Below, piece after piece: positions 25,913 to 38,111 of a stretch of 50,947 nucleotides of DNA. The notes beneath the pieces are model-generated. The model worked only from the letters and a program-made list of their open reading frames with translations, was not told the DNA's origin and ran no database searches. Each line of letters begins with the position of its first letter. The first letter of the stretch is position 1. This stretch comes from Acidobacteriota bacterium. Lineage in GTDB: Bacteria > Acidobacteriota > Thermoanaerobaculia > Multivoradales > JBCCEF01. The translations under genes and the position numbers were made by a program. The DNA is taken from NCBI GenBank assembly GCA_039030395.1, contig JBCCEF010000028.1, positions 1-50,947 of the forward strand, in the 5' to 3' direction.

Positions 25913-26799
25913 GCAACCCCTATCTGCTTTAAATCCAGTCTCTGAAACTCGATGGTTCCGGTTCCACAGCCACCGGCAAGGTGGTCATAGGCCCCGGTCA
26001 GCAGGCCTCGCTTGACATTGCGCAGGTCCAGGGTGGCGTAGGCTTCCAGATTGCCGTCGGGAAGTCGGATCACATACTCAAAGCGTAGAAATCGGCCGGA
26101 ACTCAAATTGGTATAGATCATGAACCTGGCGTTCCAGGTGATCGTGCATGACGTCCGGCCGTCTTCGACCTTCATCTCTCTGCGGGTGCCGCCAAGCTGA
26201 AGGTTCTTGCCGGTCATCGTGAAGGCCGCTTCGCCGGAATGAGAGAAGTCCCCGGTCGGACCGTGCACGCAATAATTCCAGTCTCCAATCAGCGCCTTGA
26301 CGGTCGACGCGTCCACTCGATCGAAATCAAGGGTGGCGTGAAATCCCTCGGGTTCCTGGTGGCGATGACGGAAGATTCCCAAGAGTAGGCAAAGAGCAAA
26401 AGCCGCAGTTGCCGCCCATACAAATCGAACGAGATTCTCGCTGGACGGCGCGGAGGAGCCAAGGGCCGCTGAAGCCGAGCTGAGAGAGTCCGCGAGAGCA
26501 CCGAGAAACGACCCGAGGCCTTTCAAATAGGTCGCCCCTTCTGGGCGCCCCACGAACAATCCATTCAACATGATCGTCACAACGCTACTCAGCAGCACCA
26601 GATGGAAGCGCTCCGACAATTTGACGACGGCGATGACTCCAACGATCAGCCCCACCTCAAGACCTGCCACCAGCCACCCCCAACGGGGCGCCCACTCAAG
26701 GCTGACGAGGGGAATGAACGTGAAGAGAAAAAGTACGAGAACAGCGAGGGTCTGCGCGAACCAATGCTGCGCACCGAATCGGTGAATCCAATCCTCCAC
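25909..26799 (-). CDS. Membrane protein with C-terminal beta domain, unknown function
   Basis: A 296-residue protein. The first half holds about four hydrophobic helices (TLAVLVLFLFTFIPLVSL; GWLVAGLEVGLIVGVIAVV; LVLLSSVVTIMLNGLFVG; FVWAATAAFALCLLLGIF). A soluble beta-rich domain follows (about 150-296), with GDWNYCVHGPTGDFSHSGEA, TCTITWNARFMIY and GGCGTGTIEFQRLDL. No known family is recognised. The GTG start at 26799 has GAGGTGA just upstream, and an AT-rich stretch (26820-26860) beyond it likely carries the promoter. Base composition is lower in GC than in the surrounding genes, consistent with later acquisition. Confidence 0.7.
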   Translation of the reverse strand: MEDWIHRFGAQHWFAQTLAVLVLFLFTFIPLVSLEWAPRWGWLVAGLEVGLIVGVIAVVKLSERFHLVLLSSVVTIMLNGLFVGRPEGATYLKGLGSFLGALADSLSSASAALGSSAPSSENLVRFVWAATAAFALCLLLGIFRHRHQEPEGFHATLDFDRVDASTVKALIGDWNYCVHGPTGDFSHSGEAAFTMTGKNLQLGGTRREMKVEDGRTSCTITWNARFMIYTNLSSGRFLRFEYVIRLPDGNLEAYATLDLRNVKRGLLTGAYDHLAGGCGTGTIEFQRLDLKQIGVA

Positions 26800-27058
26800 A
26801 ACTCACCTCGATCCAAGATATGCTAATAATTAAAAAATTACATTTTCGTTTGTTCAGATCACCGTGAAGGGTAGATGGCTGCACCCAGTCTGTCAACACG
26901 CCCCGCTCTGCTGGAAATGCTCGGCCATGCCGGGGCGAGCGTCTCCTTCGTGGTGAAGACAGACCGCCAGGTCGCCTGAGGCCCAGGCTCATCATCCCGT
27001 CCACAGCGCCCAGTATCCAGCCTCAGGCGCCAACTCTAGGCGGTACTTTGAAGAGTTG

Positions 27059-27460
27059 CTAACTCGACAGTCGTCGAATCCCAGGCACAACATCGAATCC
27101 TGTATCGAAGGAAGCGATGGTTTCGATGTCGCGTTGCAGCATCACCGCGGCATGAATGGCATCTCGGACGCCGAGGGTAGGGATCTGCTGGAGCAGGCGC
27201 TTGGCGTGGTCGGTGTCGGCGAGAGTGACCGGCAAGATCACTGGGCAGATCTCGGTCATCCGATCGTAGACCTCGAAGGCCAAATCACGCCTTCTCAAAG
27301 CCGTGTATCGATAGAGGACCTCCTGCAGAACCTCGGTACTGGTGAAGGCCTCGATTTCGCCGGCCTGCGCGCGCTCTAGTAGCCGCAAGGCCGGGGTCCG
27401 GTTGGGATGCTCGCCCCCGGCGACATACATAGGGATGTTCGAGTCGAAGAAGACCTTCAT
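27059..27460 (-). CDS. VapC-type PIN-domain toxin
   Basis: A 133-residue PIN-domain ribonuclease toxin. All expected acidic positions are present: FFDSNIPMY (Asp), TEVLQEVLYRY (Glu), LGVRDAIHAAVM (Asp) and ASFDTGFD (Asp). It follows its antitoxin gene by 15 bases in the same direction, a standard vapBC order. Cleavage of tRNA or rRNA is usual for the family; the target here cannot be predicted. Confidence 0.9.
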   Translation of the reverse strand: MKVFFDSNIPMYVAGGEHPNRTPALRLLERAQAGEIEAFTSTEVLQEVLYRYTALRRRDLAFEVYDRMTEICPVILPVTLADTDHAKRLLQQIPTLGVRDAIHAAVMLQRDIETIASFDTGFDVVPGIRRLSS

Positions 27461-27475
27461 CGACGGCTCTTCTGG

Positions 27476-27703
27476 TTACCGGCGTCCGGCTTCGATCTCG
27501 GCGAGCATCTGGTCGATATCGGCGGTGGGAGCGTCTAGGGCGGCGAGCCGCTGTAGCGGATCGCCAACCGCTTGTTCCTCGGCGAGGGCTTGCTCCAACG
27601 CACGCCGCACCCATTCGCCCTTCGAGGACCGTTTGCGCTGTGCTGCCTTGGTGATCTCGGCGTTGAGCGGGTCGGGAATCAGCACTTGCAGGCGATGGCT
27701 CAT
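27476..27703 (-). CDS. VapB-type ribbon-helix-helix antitoxin
   Basis: A 75-residue protein. RLQVLIPDPLNAEITKAAQR and SKGEWVRRALEQALAEEQA form a ribbon-helix-helix DNA-binding fold; the acidic tail (TADIDQMLAEIEAGRR) is the usual toxin-binding part. It is the first gene of the vapBC pair and is expected to repress it. The 135-base region upstream, toward the GNAT gene, holds no other feature that can be named. Confidence 0.85.
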   Translation of the reverse strand: MSHRLQVLIPDPLNAEITKAAQRKRSSKGEWVRRALEQALAEEQAVGDPLQRLAALDAPTADIDQMLAEIEAGRR

Positions 27704-27838
27704 ATGCTCAAGCTAATCTGCTGAACCCTTGATGTCAATCCGCACTCAGGATTCACCCAAGATCTTTGAGATTGCTGCTCGGCTCCTCGACACTCGGGTG
27801 GCATCGAGAGAAACAGCGCCACCCGCGAGGAATCAACG

Positions 27839-28630
27839 CTAGCGCTTCACGAAGAGGGCAGGGCACTCCGGTCCTTCAGTGAAGCCCAAGGCGAGAGCGA
27901 GATGCTGCGAGACGGGGTTGGCCGCATGCCAGTGCGGTCGAACGCCATTCCTCAGGCACCACCGAAGGAGGCCGGATGCCGCCGCCTTCGCGAATCCGCG
28001 CCGCCGATAGGCCGTATCGCAGGCAACGGAAATCTCCACTCCACTTGTCGTTCGGGCATAGGAGGTCGCCGCCGCCAGTACGCGATCCGACCGGACGACA
28101 CAGAAGCCGATGCCCTGTTCGAAAAACCTCTCAACGCTCGCTTCGACCTGCAATCCGTGCGGCTCCAAGTGCTCGCCGAGTTGCTCCAGGTCGGCCAATC
28201 CCATTCGACGCACCTCGAAACCCGCGGGCACCGAGGCTTGATCGGCGAGGGTGTCCAGGTCGAGAGCATTCGCCAGGTACGAGCACATCGGCCGATCGCG
28301 GACTCGGTCGCCGAAACCCTCGAACACTCTCGCCCGCCACCGCACATCCTCCCCGGGGAAGATGAATTCGCGCGGCAAGGGCGTTTTCTCCACGAGCGCC
28401 GCGGCCGAGGCGCTCTCCGGGTTGCCCGCGAAGAACGAGTAGCAGCCGATGTCGAGGCGGGCGGCCGCCGCAGGCCCTGCGGGATCGACCCACACCGTGC
28501 CTCGCCCCGCAAGCCCTGCCTCCAGGACGACGGGGAGATAGGGAAAGGATGAGAAAAGCGCACTCAACCCTTCGCCCAGGGAACCCGCCTCGCGGACGTC
28601 AGACACCACCGGGAGCTCGCTAGGTCTCAT
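27839..28630 (-). CDS. GNAT-family acetyltransferase
   Basis: A 263-residue protein. The C-terminal half is a GNAT fold: FEVRRMGLADLEQLGEHL, GIGFCVVRSDRVLAAATSYA, then the acetyl-CoA motif VEISVACDTAYRRRGFAKAA and PHWHAANPVSQHLALALGF. The N-terminal 120 residues contain cysteines and aromatic residues (DIGCYSFFAGNP; RPMCSYLANAL) and resemble the lead domain of the larger GNAT proteins described from genome surveys. The substrate is unknown. It is divergent from the merC-like gene, and the 212-base spacer between them holds a strong dyad (28672-28693). Confidence 0.8.
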   Translation of the reverse strand: MRPSELPVVSDVREAGSLGEGLSALFSSFPYLPVVLEAGLAGRGTVWVDPAGPAAAARLDIGCYSFFAGNPESASAAALVEKTPLPREFIFPGEDVRWRARVFEGFGDRVRDRPMCSYLANALDLDTLADQASVPAGFEVRRMGLADLEQLGEHLEPHGLQVEASVERFFEQGIGFCVVRSDRVLAAATSYARTTSGVEISVACDTAYRRRGFAKAAASGLLRWCLRNGVRPHWHAANPVSQHLALALGFTEGPECPALFVKR

Positions 28631-28671
28631 CGGTTCGCTTGACTCTGCTCGCTTGACTTGCCGTCGAACTC

Positions 28672-28693
28672 TAATGATGATCAGATCTCATTA
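28672..28693. promoter_or_regulatory. Fur/Zur-like dyad upstream of merC-like gene
   Basis: TAATGA-N10-TCATTA is a perfect 6-bp inverted repeat; the flanks TAATGAT and ATCTCATTATC resemble the half-sites of Fur-family boxes, but with wider spacing. A TTGACT (28653-28658) lies just upstream and could be a -35 element. It sits in the spacer between the GNAT gene and the MerC gene. Control by a Fur-family regulator is inferred only. Confidence 0.4.
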
Positions 28694-28842
28694 TCGATAT
28701 GCGGGATCGGCCATTGCGCGAACGCACCCGTGCTGCCCAGACTCACGTCTCGCAGGGAAAATACCGCAGCCGCATCGAGCCTTGAAACGGTCCGCCAAGA
28801 TTCAGCCCCGACTCGAGGGAACTGGCTAGGAGACTACCGAAA

Positions 28843-29259
28843 ATGAAATCGACATCCACTCCAGACATCAGAACCATCGCCGATGGGCTCGGAGTCCTAG
28901 GCGCAGCGGCTTGCGCCCTGCACTGCATCGCTCTGCCGGCTCTCCTCGTCCTCGGCACGACGCTTCCGACGGTCTTCTTCGCTGACGAGTCCTTCCACCG
29001 CTCGATGCTGTGGTGGGTCGTTCCAGCGGCCGTGATCGCCTTCGCGCTCGGTTGTAAGCGGCACAGGGATCGGCGGGTGCTGCTATTGGGGGTCTTGGGC
29101 GTTGCCGGTCTCCTGCTGTCGGGGACCGTCCTCCACGACCTGATGGGCGAGACGGCAGAGAAACTGGCGACCCTGGGGTCGGCCATCCTGCTCGTCTGTG
29201 CACATCTCCGAAACTACAGGCTCTGCCGGTCGGATGCGTGCCGGCACGACGACGCCTGA
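28843..29259 (+). CDS. MerC-domain membrane protein
   Basis: A 138-residue protein with four hydrophobic helices. The first carries a Cys pair (AAACALHCIALPALLVLG), the MerC hallmark for handling Hg or other soft metals at the inner membrane. Additional Cys/His residues lie at the end (LCRSDACRHDDA). The ATG has GGAG upstream. No merR, merT, merP or merA is present, so mercury resistance is not implied; such stand-alone MerC proteins may transport other metals or be controlled by Fur/Zur. The 3' neighbour is a thioesterase 24 bases away. Confidence 0.85.
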   Translation: MKSTSTPDIRTIADGLGVLGAAACALHCIALPALLVLGTTLPTVFFADESFHRSMLWWVVPAAVIAFALGCKRHRDRRVLLLGVLGVAGLLLSGTVLHDLMGETAEKLATLGSAILLVCAHLRNYRLCRSDACRHDDA

Positions 29260-29283
29260 GGGCACCCGGCATAGAATCGAACC

Positions 29284-29694
29284 ATGGGTACTTTCCCCGT
29301 CGAGGTGTCGTTTCCTGTCCACTGGGCCGAACTCGACGCTCTCGGACACGTCAACAACGCCCGCTATTTCACCTGGTTCGAGACCGCCCGGATGGAGCTG
29401 TTCCAGCGGGTCGGGCTCGCCACCACCGGACTGCCGAAGATCGGCCCGATCCTGGCGCAAACGGAATGCCGGTTCAAAGCTCCGGTTCAGTATCCCGCGA
29501 CGGTTCAAGTGGGTACCCGCGTGGCCCGACTCGGCAATACGAGTTTCGTGATGGACTACCGGGCTGCCCTCGAAGCGAAGCCCGAAGAGGCGGTCGCCGA
29601 GGGCTCGGGGGTGGTGGTGATGTTCGACTACCAAGGCGGCGCGAAGGTACCGATTCCGACGGACCTTCGCGCCCGACTCGCCGATCTCGGCTAA
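29284..29694 (+). CDS. 4-hydroxybenzoyl-CoA-type (hotdog) thioesterase
   Basis: A 136-residue hotdog-fold acyl-CoA thioesterase of the YbgC/4HBT type. The signature WAELDALGHVNNARYFTWFE (about 15-34) includes the catalytic-type Asp and the HVNN motif, followed by TARMELFQRVG and the second strand set (YPATVQVGTRVARLGNTSFV). It hydrolyses acyl-CoA or acyl-carrier thioesters; the chain preferred cannot be predicted. It lies 24 bases after the merC-like gene in the same direction. Confidence 0.9.
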   Translation: MGTFPVEVSFPVHWAELDALGHVNNARYFTWFETARMELFQRVGLATTGLPKIGPILAQTECRFKAPVQYPATVQVGTRVARLGNTSFVMDYRAALEAKPEEAVAEGSGVVVMFDYQGGAKVPIPTDLRARLADLG

Positions 29695-29723
29695 CTCGAT
29701 TCCCCGCGCCGCCCTTACCCCAT

Positions 29724-31169
29724 TCAGCGACGATAGCCGTCGTGATCCGGTCCGCGAAAGCCGCTCCAGGAGGCGTTCGGATCGAAGGCCACGCCGGGTA
29801 GGTTGACCAGGCTGGTGCTGACCGGAGGGAAAGGCGGAGCAAACACCGGCGGCGCATCCATCACCAGCACGTCGATCGCTCCGTCGCCATCGGCGTCGTG
29901 GAGAAGCGGCGAACCGGCCCAGCTCACACTGCCGTGGGCGATCAGCTCTGAGCCGTCGACGCCAGAGTACACCGTCAACTCACTGGGTAGGAAGAAATGC
30001 TGGGTCGCCACCCAGATGTCCTGCACGCCGTCCCCATCGATGTCGGCGGCGGCCGGCGACGCAAAGGGCGGCAGCTTCAGGGGCGTGGACCAGATCGGCG
30101 TACCGTTGGCTCCCTCGAAGGTTTCGAGGGAAGCGTCGAGGAGCGGGAAGGTCTCCGGCCGGCTGGGGTTGACCGCGATGCTCGCCACCGCGACATCGAA
30201 CACTCCGTCGGCATCCAAATCGTTCAGCAGAGGATTGGAGATCACGTAGGGCCAGTTCAGATCCTGACGCCAGAGTTCATGGCCCAGCAGATTGAAGGCG
30301 GCGACGGAGCCGCAGAATTCGGCTGCCACCACCTCGGGGATTCCAAACCGGTCACCGGTGATGTCGCCGAGCACCGGGCTCGCGACAAAGCCTCCGGTGT
30401 CGCAGGAGGAGGGGATCTGGGCGTAGGGAAAGAAGCGGCGGAAGCGAGTGTTGTACAGCAGGAAGTGCAAACTGCCGGGAAGCGTTTCGCCACCAGAACC
30501 GACCACCAGAAGGAGGTTGCGGGCGTGCCTGCCGATCGCCTTGACCGCCGGCGAGGTGTAAATCTCCGCCTGATCGGGCTCGTCCCAGCGAGCGAGCACC
30601 GTTCCGTCGAGGTCGATGGCGAGGACCGCTCCCGGGTTGCGCGGACCGTCGGCCGGTTCGACTCCACCTCCGGTCGAAACGAAGATCAAGTCCGGGCGCT
30701 CCGGCGCGGAGACGGGGCTGTAGGTGTTGGCATTCGCGCCGACCTCGCCGGGATTGAGGGCATTCAAAGACCACAGCACGGTGCCGTCGACCCCCGACAG
30801 CGCGCGCACATCACCGAAGCGGCCGGCGGTCAACACGTCGAGAACGCCGTCGTGGTCAACGTCTCGGCAGAGCGGCTGGGCGAAACCGGAGTCGCCCTGG
30901 GCAGCGCGCCAGAGTCGGCTACCGGTGACCGGATCGACCGCCTCGACGTAAGCGGGGTCCGCGGGGAAAGGAGCCGCGCCGGACCCCACGGCGACAATCG
31001 CTTCGTCCTGGCCGTCGCCGTCGAGGTCACAGTACGACGGTGATCCTTCGAAGCCGACACCCGGATCCTCGCCGAGCGTCCAGGCGACGGTGAAGCTACC
31101 GGCGAGACCGGCGGCAGAAGAACTCACGCAAACGGTGGCGAGGGCTGTGAGAACGAGTGATCTCTTCAT
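29724..31169 (-). CDS. Secreted FG-GAP/PQQ-like beta-propeller protein
   Basis: A 481-residue protein with a Sec signal peptide (SLVLTALATVCVSSSAAGLA). It has repeated FG-GAP-like calcium loops (CDLDGDGQDEAIVAVG, DVDHDGVLDVLTAG, DLDADGVFDVAVAS, DIDGDGVQDIWVAT, DADGDGAIDVLVMD) alternating with PQQ-like blade motifs (SGVDGTVLWSLN; NLLGHELWRQDLNW; GANGTPIWSTPL). The end (GFRGPDHDGYRR) recalls PQQ-type proteins. No PQQ-enzyme active site is seen, so a binding or structural role is more likely. AAGGAGC precedes the ATG at 31169. It is divergent from the CRTAC1 lipoprotein gene. Confidence 0.85.
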   Translation of the reverse strand: MKRSLVLTALATVCVSSSAAGLAGSFTVAWTLGEDPGVGFEGSPSYCDLDGDGQDEAIVAVGSGAAPFPADPAYVEAVDPVTGSRLWRAAQGDSGFAQPLCRDVDHDGVLDVLTAGRFGDVRALSGVDGTVLWSLNALNPGEVGANANTYSPVSAPERPDLIFVSTGGGVEPADGPRNPGAVLAIDLDGTVLARWDEPDQAEIYTSPAVKAIGRHARNLLLVVGSGGETLPGSLHFLLYNTRFRRFFPYAQIPSSCDTGGFVASPVLGDITGDRFGIPEVVAAEFCGSVAAFNLLGHELWRQDLNWPYVISNPLLNDLDADGVFDVAVASIAVNPSRPETFPLLDASLETFEGANGTPIWSTPLKLPPFASPAAADIDGDGVQDIWVATQHFFLPSELTVYSGVDGSELIAHGSVSWAGSPLLHDADGDGAIDVLVMDAPPVFAPPFPPVSTSLVNLPGVAFDPNASWSGFRGPDHDGYRR

Positions 31170-31385
31170 CGGACGCTCCTTATTACAAAGAGAAACGTGC
31201 CCGTGAGACGGGAGCTGCACGACCGCCTCCGGGCGTCTTGGCCGACCCGGCCGAAGCGTGTCAATTCGAACTATGAGCTTTGCTCAAGGCAGCATATTAC
31301 AGATTTTCGATACGACCAAGACGATGTCGAAGGCCACTGCCTCGTCCTCGATCTCAGGTCATTCGATTGCACATCTTATACTGAC

Positions 31386-33478
31386 ATGGCAAGATATCTA
31401 TATATGTTCTTTCACTACACGCAGCGACTGACGCTCCGCCGCATCACCACGATCCTGCTCGCCGCTCTCCTGGCGGCGGCGATAACCGGCTGTCCGTCTC
31501 CACCACAAACCGCCGCCAGCGTGCCGACCGGCGGCAACGACATGGCGAGCGTCACGTTCTATGACTTGGCCGCCGACGCAGCGTCCGGGATCGACTTCGC
31601 GCGCGTCCCGTCAGTCACCAACGACGCCTTCGAGCGGATCAAGACCGAGCCCCGCTACACCATGCCGTTGGTGGTCGCCACGCCGGAAAAGCCTCGCGGT
31701 TCTCCAGGAGTGGCGCTCTTGGACTACGACGGCGACGGCGATCTCGATCTCTACGTCACCAACGGTCCCGGCGCCGCCAACAGCCTGTACGCCAGCCGCC
31801 TGGAGGACACCGGCGCCCTGCGCTTCGAGGACGTGGCGGAAGCCGCCGGTGTCACGGCCAAGGCGCAGGACTCTACCGGCGTTTGCTTTGGCGATCTGGA
31901 CAACGACGGCGACCCGGACCTGGTGGTGCTGGGGCGCTCGGAGCCGAATCTGCTGTTCGAAAACCGAGGCGACGGTACCTTCCGGGACGTCACCGCCCAG
32001 AGCGGCCTGGGCGGCACCGGCTGGGGCCACACGGACTGCTCCGTGGGCGACGTGGATGGCGACGGCCTGCTCGACCTGGCGGTGGCCAACTCCTACGACT
32101 GGAGCCGCCGCGAGGCTACCTTGACGGAGCCGTGGACCCACAATCACCCGAACCAGCTCTTCGTGAACGAAGGCGGCCTCGCCTTTCGGGACGCCAGCGA
32201 GAGCTCCGGCATTCTGGAAATGAACGGCTTCCGGCCGCGGCGGAACGCCTCCGCCACCATCACCTGGGCCCTCGCCCTGGTGGACTACGACCAGGACGGC
32301 GACCTCGACCTCCTCCAGGCCGACGATCAGGGCGGCATCTCCCCGGATGAGGAGAGCCGCGGGCTGATCCAGGTACTCGAAAACGACGGCGACGGCCGCT
32401 TCACCGCCGTCACGGACCGATCCGGCACGGACCTGCCGGGCACCTCGTGGATGGGTCTCGCCTTTGCCGACTTCAACTGCGACGGCCGGATGGATTTCTA
32501 CGCCACCAACATGGGCGACTACGTCTTCTCGGCGGTGGGCATGCCGTTCTACCGCGGGCAGCTCTCGTCGCGGGCCTTCCTCGGCACCCCCGGTGGCGGA
32601 TTCGCCGACGCCGGGCCCGGGCAGGGGCTGCGGGCCACCCCCTTCGGCTGGTCGGTAATGGCGCCGGACCTGGACAACGACGGCGACCCGGACGTGGTGT
32701 TCTTCGGCAGTCTGGACGGCGCCATCCACACCATCACCGCGGACAACCCCGGGGTCGTTCTTCTGAACCCGGACTGCTCCGCCGAATTCGAGGCCGACCT
32801 CGAGGCCCTGGCCGTGAACCACACCCGGCGCAACGTCCACGGCGGAGCCACCGGCGACCTCAACCGAGACGGATTTCCGGACCTGGTGACCGCCTCCGCC
32901 TTTGACATCCCGGAAGACATTCCCTTAAAGCGCTACCCCGTCAAGCACGGCAGCCCGTTCGATGAAACGGCCTGGTTCGTGGAGGCCTTTTCGCCGGTCG
33001 GAGAAGGCGAGTTCACCTGGAACGGCCTGCGCTTTCCGGACGGGCGCCTGGCGGTGGAGATCAACCGGGGCAACGGCAACCGTTGGATCGAGGTGCGCGC
33101 CCTGGGAACCGTCGGCCTGTTGCCGAACGGACGGGTCAACCGGGACGGCGTGGGCGCCGTGATCCGGGTGACCCCGGAAGGCGGCCGGACGGCGCTGCGC
33201 CCGGTCACCGGCGGTTCGGGCTTCGCCTCCCAGAACGCCCTGGCCCAGCTCTTCGGACTCGAGCGGGCCGAGACCGCCACGGTGGAGGTCCTGTGGCCCG
33301 GCGGCACCGTCAACCGCCTGCGGAATGTCCGGGCCGGAGAACGCATTGTCTTCCCCGAACTGCCCTGCGACCCATCGCTGGACCGCCGGAAGTACCGCTC
33401 GTGCATAGCCGACGCCCTGGAAATCCTGCGAGACCTTGGTTGGCCTCCCCTTCCCAAAATTGCGAGGTTCGAACAGCC

Positions 33479-33482
<4 letters not shown>
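31386..33482 (+). CDS. CRTAC1-type FG-GAP / ASPIC-UnbV lipoprotein
   Basis: A 698-residue lipoprotein (lipobox AAAITGC near residue 37). FG-GAP/VCBS calcium repeats are clear: [84 protein letters not shown] and [14 protein letters not shown]. The ASPIC/UnbV domain is [20 protein letters not shown], then [20 protein letters not shown]. The start is uncertain (ATG 31386 or 31404); the leader is AT-rich. The stop overlaps the start of the A-PCP-AOS gene as ATGA, so translation is coupled. A partner role for the product or its export is inferred; the ancestral function of this family is unknown. Confidence 0.88.
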
Positions 33483-37054
<3,572 letters not shown>

Positions 37055-37066
37055 CGCCACGAGCCT

Positions 37067-37939
37067 TTAGTTCGCCACCCGCAACGCCTGCTCCGTCGCC
37101 GCCACCTGACCCAGCCCTCCGCGAGCGGCGACGCCGGAGCCGGCGTTCTGGAAGGCGGCCCGCGAGCCTTCCAGATCCCCCCGGTCGAGCAGTACCCGGC
37201 CGAGGTTGTTGTAGGCACGCACCCGGATCTCTTCATCCTGCGCTTCGCTAGCGGCCCGCTCGAGTTCCGCCGTCGCGGCGCCGAAGTCGCCTCGGGCGTA
37301 GTAGACCCAGCCGAGGGAAGAGCGAATCGCCGCCGAATCCGCGCCATCCGACTCCTCCAGGGCTTCGTTCAGGCGGGCGACGGTGGAGTCCAGTTCCGCG
37401 GCGCCCGCCTCGCGCAGGCTTTGATCCGAAAGCGTCCACTCACCCGGCAGGTCGTCGGTACCGACTCCCACATCCGGCAAAGCCGCCGCCTGGTCGAGCT
37501 GGAGTTCCCGATTGATCGCCCGCAGGCGCACCACCACATCGCGAATCCTCTCGAGATTGATGGCCATGTCGGTGGCGGCGTGAATCTCCGGCGCCGCCCG
37601 CCCATTGTCGAACTCCAGTAACTCTCCGGCCAATCGCACCTCCGCCGGCGGCACATCCTCGGGCATGCGGGTCGGGCTGAGATGGAGGAGGAGCTGGCGG
37701 GCGCCACTGCGATCCGTCCGCCGCGCCCAGCCCTCGTAAAGCTGCAGGCTGGCTCCCAGCACAAAGAACGCCAGCGACATGATCATGAAGAACCGGACAT
37801 TCTTCAGCTTCAGCGGCAGCTCCTCGCCACCGGACGCCACCACTTGCCGGAGCAGGCGGTACCCCAAGTACAAGAACACCAGCGCGGCGGCATGAAAGCC
37901 CAATTGAAAGAAGTTCTGCAGCGTCAACCAATTCATCAC
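37067..37939 (-). CDS. Membrane-anchored TPR protein
   Basis: A 290-residue protein with two N-terminal transmembrane helices (FFQLGFHAAALVFLYLGYRL; VRFFMIMSLAFFVLGASLQL). A helical region (about 95-190) and TPR-like units follow (SSLGWVYYARGDFGAATAEL; YNNLGRVLLDRGDLEGSRAA). GAGGAGG precedes the ATG at 37939. It converges on the megasynthase gene (12 bases between stops) and is divergent from the beta-barrel gene, so it is probably not part of the synthase transcript. It likely acts as a periplasmic or cytoplasmic docking protein; its partner is unknown. Confidence 0.75.
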   Translation of the reverse strand: MMNWLTLQNFFQLGFHAAALVFLYLGYRLLRQVVASGGEELPLKLKNVRFFMIMSLAFFVLGASLQLYEGWARRTDRSGARQLLLHLSPTRMPEDVPPAEVRLAGELLEFDNGRAAPEIHAATDMAINLERIRDVVVRLRAINRELQLDQAAALPDVGVGTDDLPGEWTLSDQSLREAGAAELDSTVARLNEALEESDGADSAAIRSSLGWVYYARGDFGAATAELERAASEAQDEEIRVRAYNNLGRVLLDRGDLEGSRAAFQNAGSGVAARGGLGQVAATEQALRVAN

Positions 37940-38111
37940 AACGCCTCCTCAACAAGTGCAGACGGACCCGATAGCAATGGGCTTCATCGGCAGTCCAGAG
38001 ATCCAGATCCAGGGAATCCCATCCGGTCTCGGGGTCGAGCGGGAAAGCACCCCACCCGGAGAAAATGACCGATGGTGTCCGTCCCTCCAGCCGAACCAAC
38101 AGGAGGGAATC

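Noticed and set aside
26875-26979. Short frame ending in SVSFVVKTDRQVA, considered as a transposase remnant
   Set aside because: Too short and no match that can be supported; no inverted repeats or target duplication nearby.
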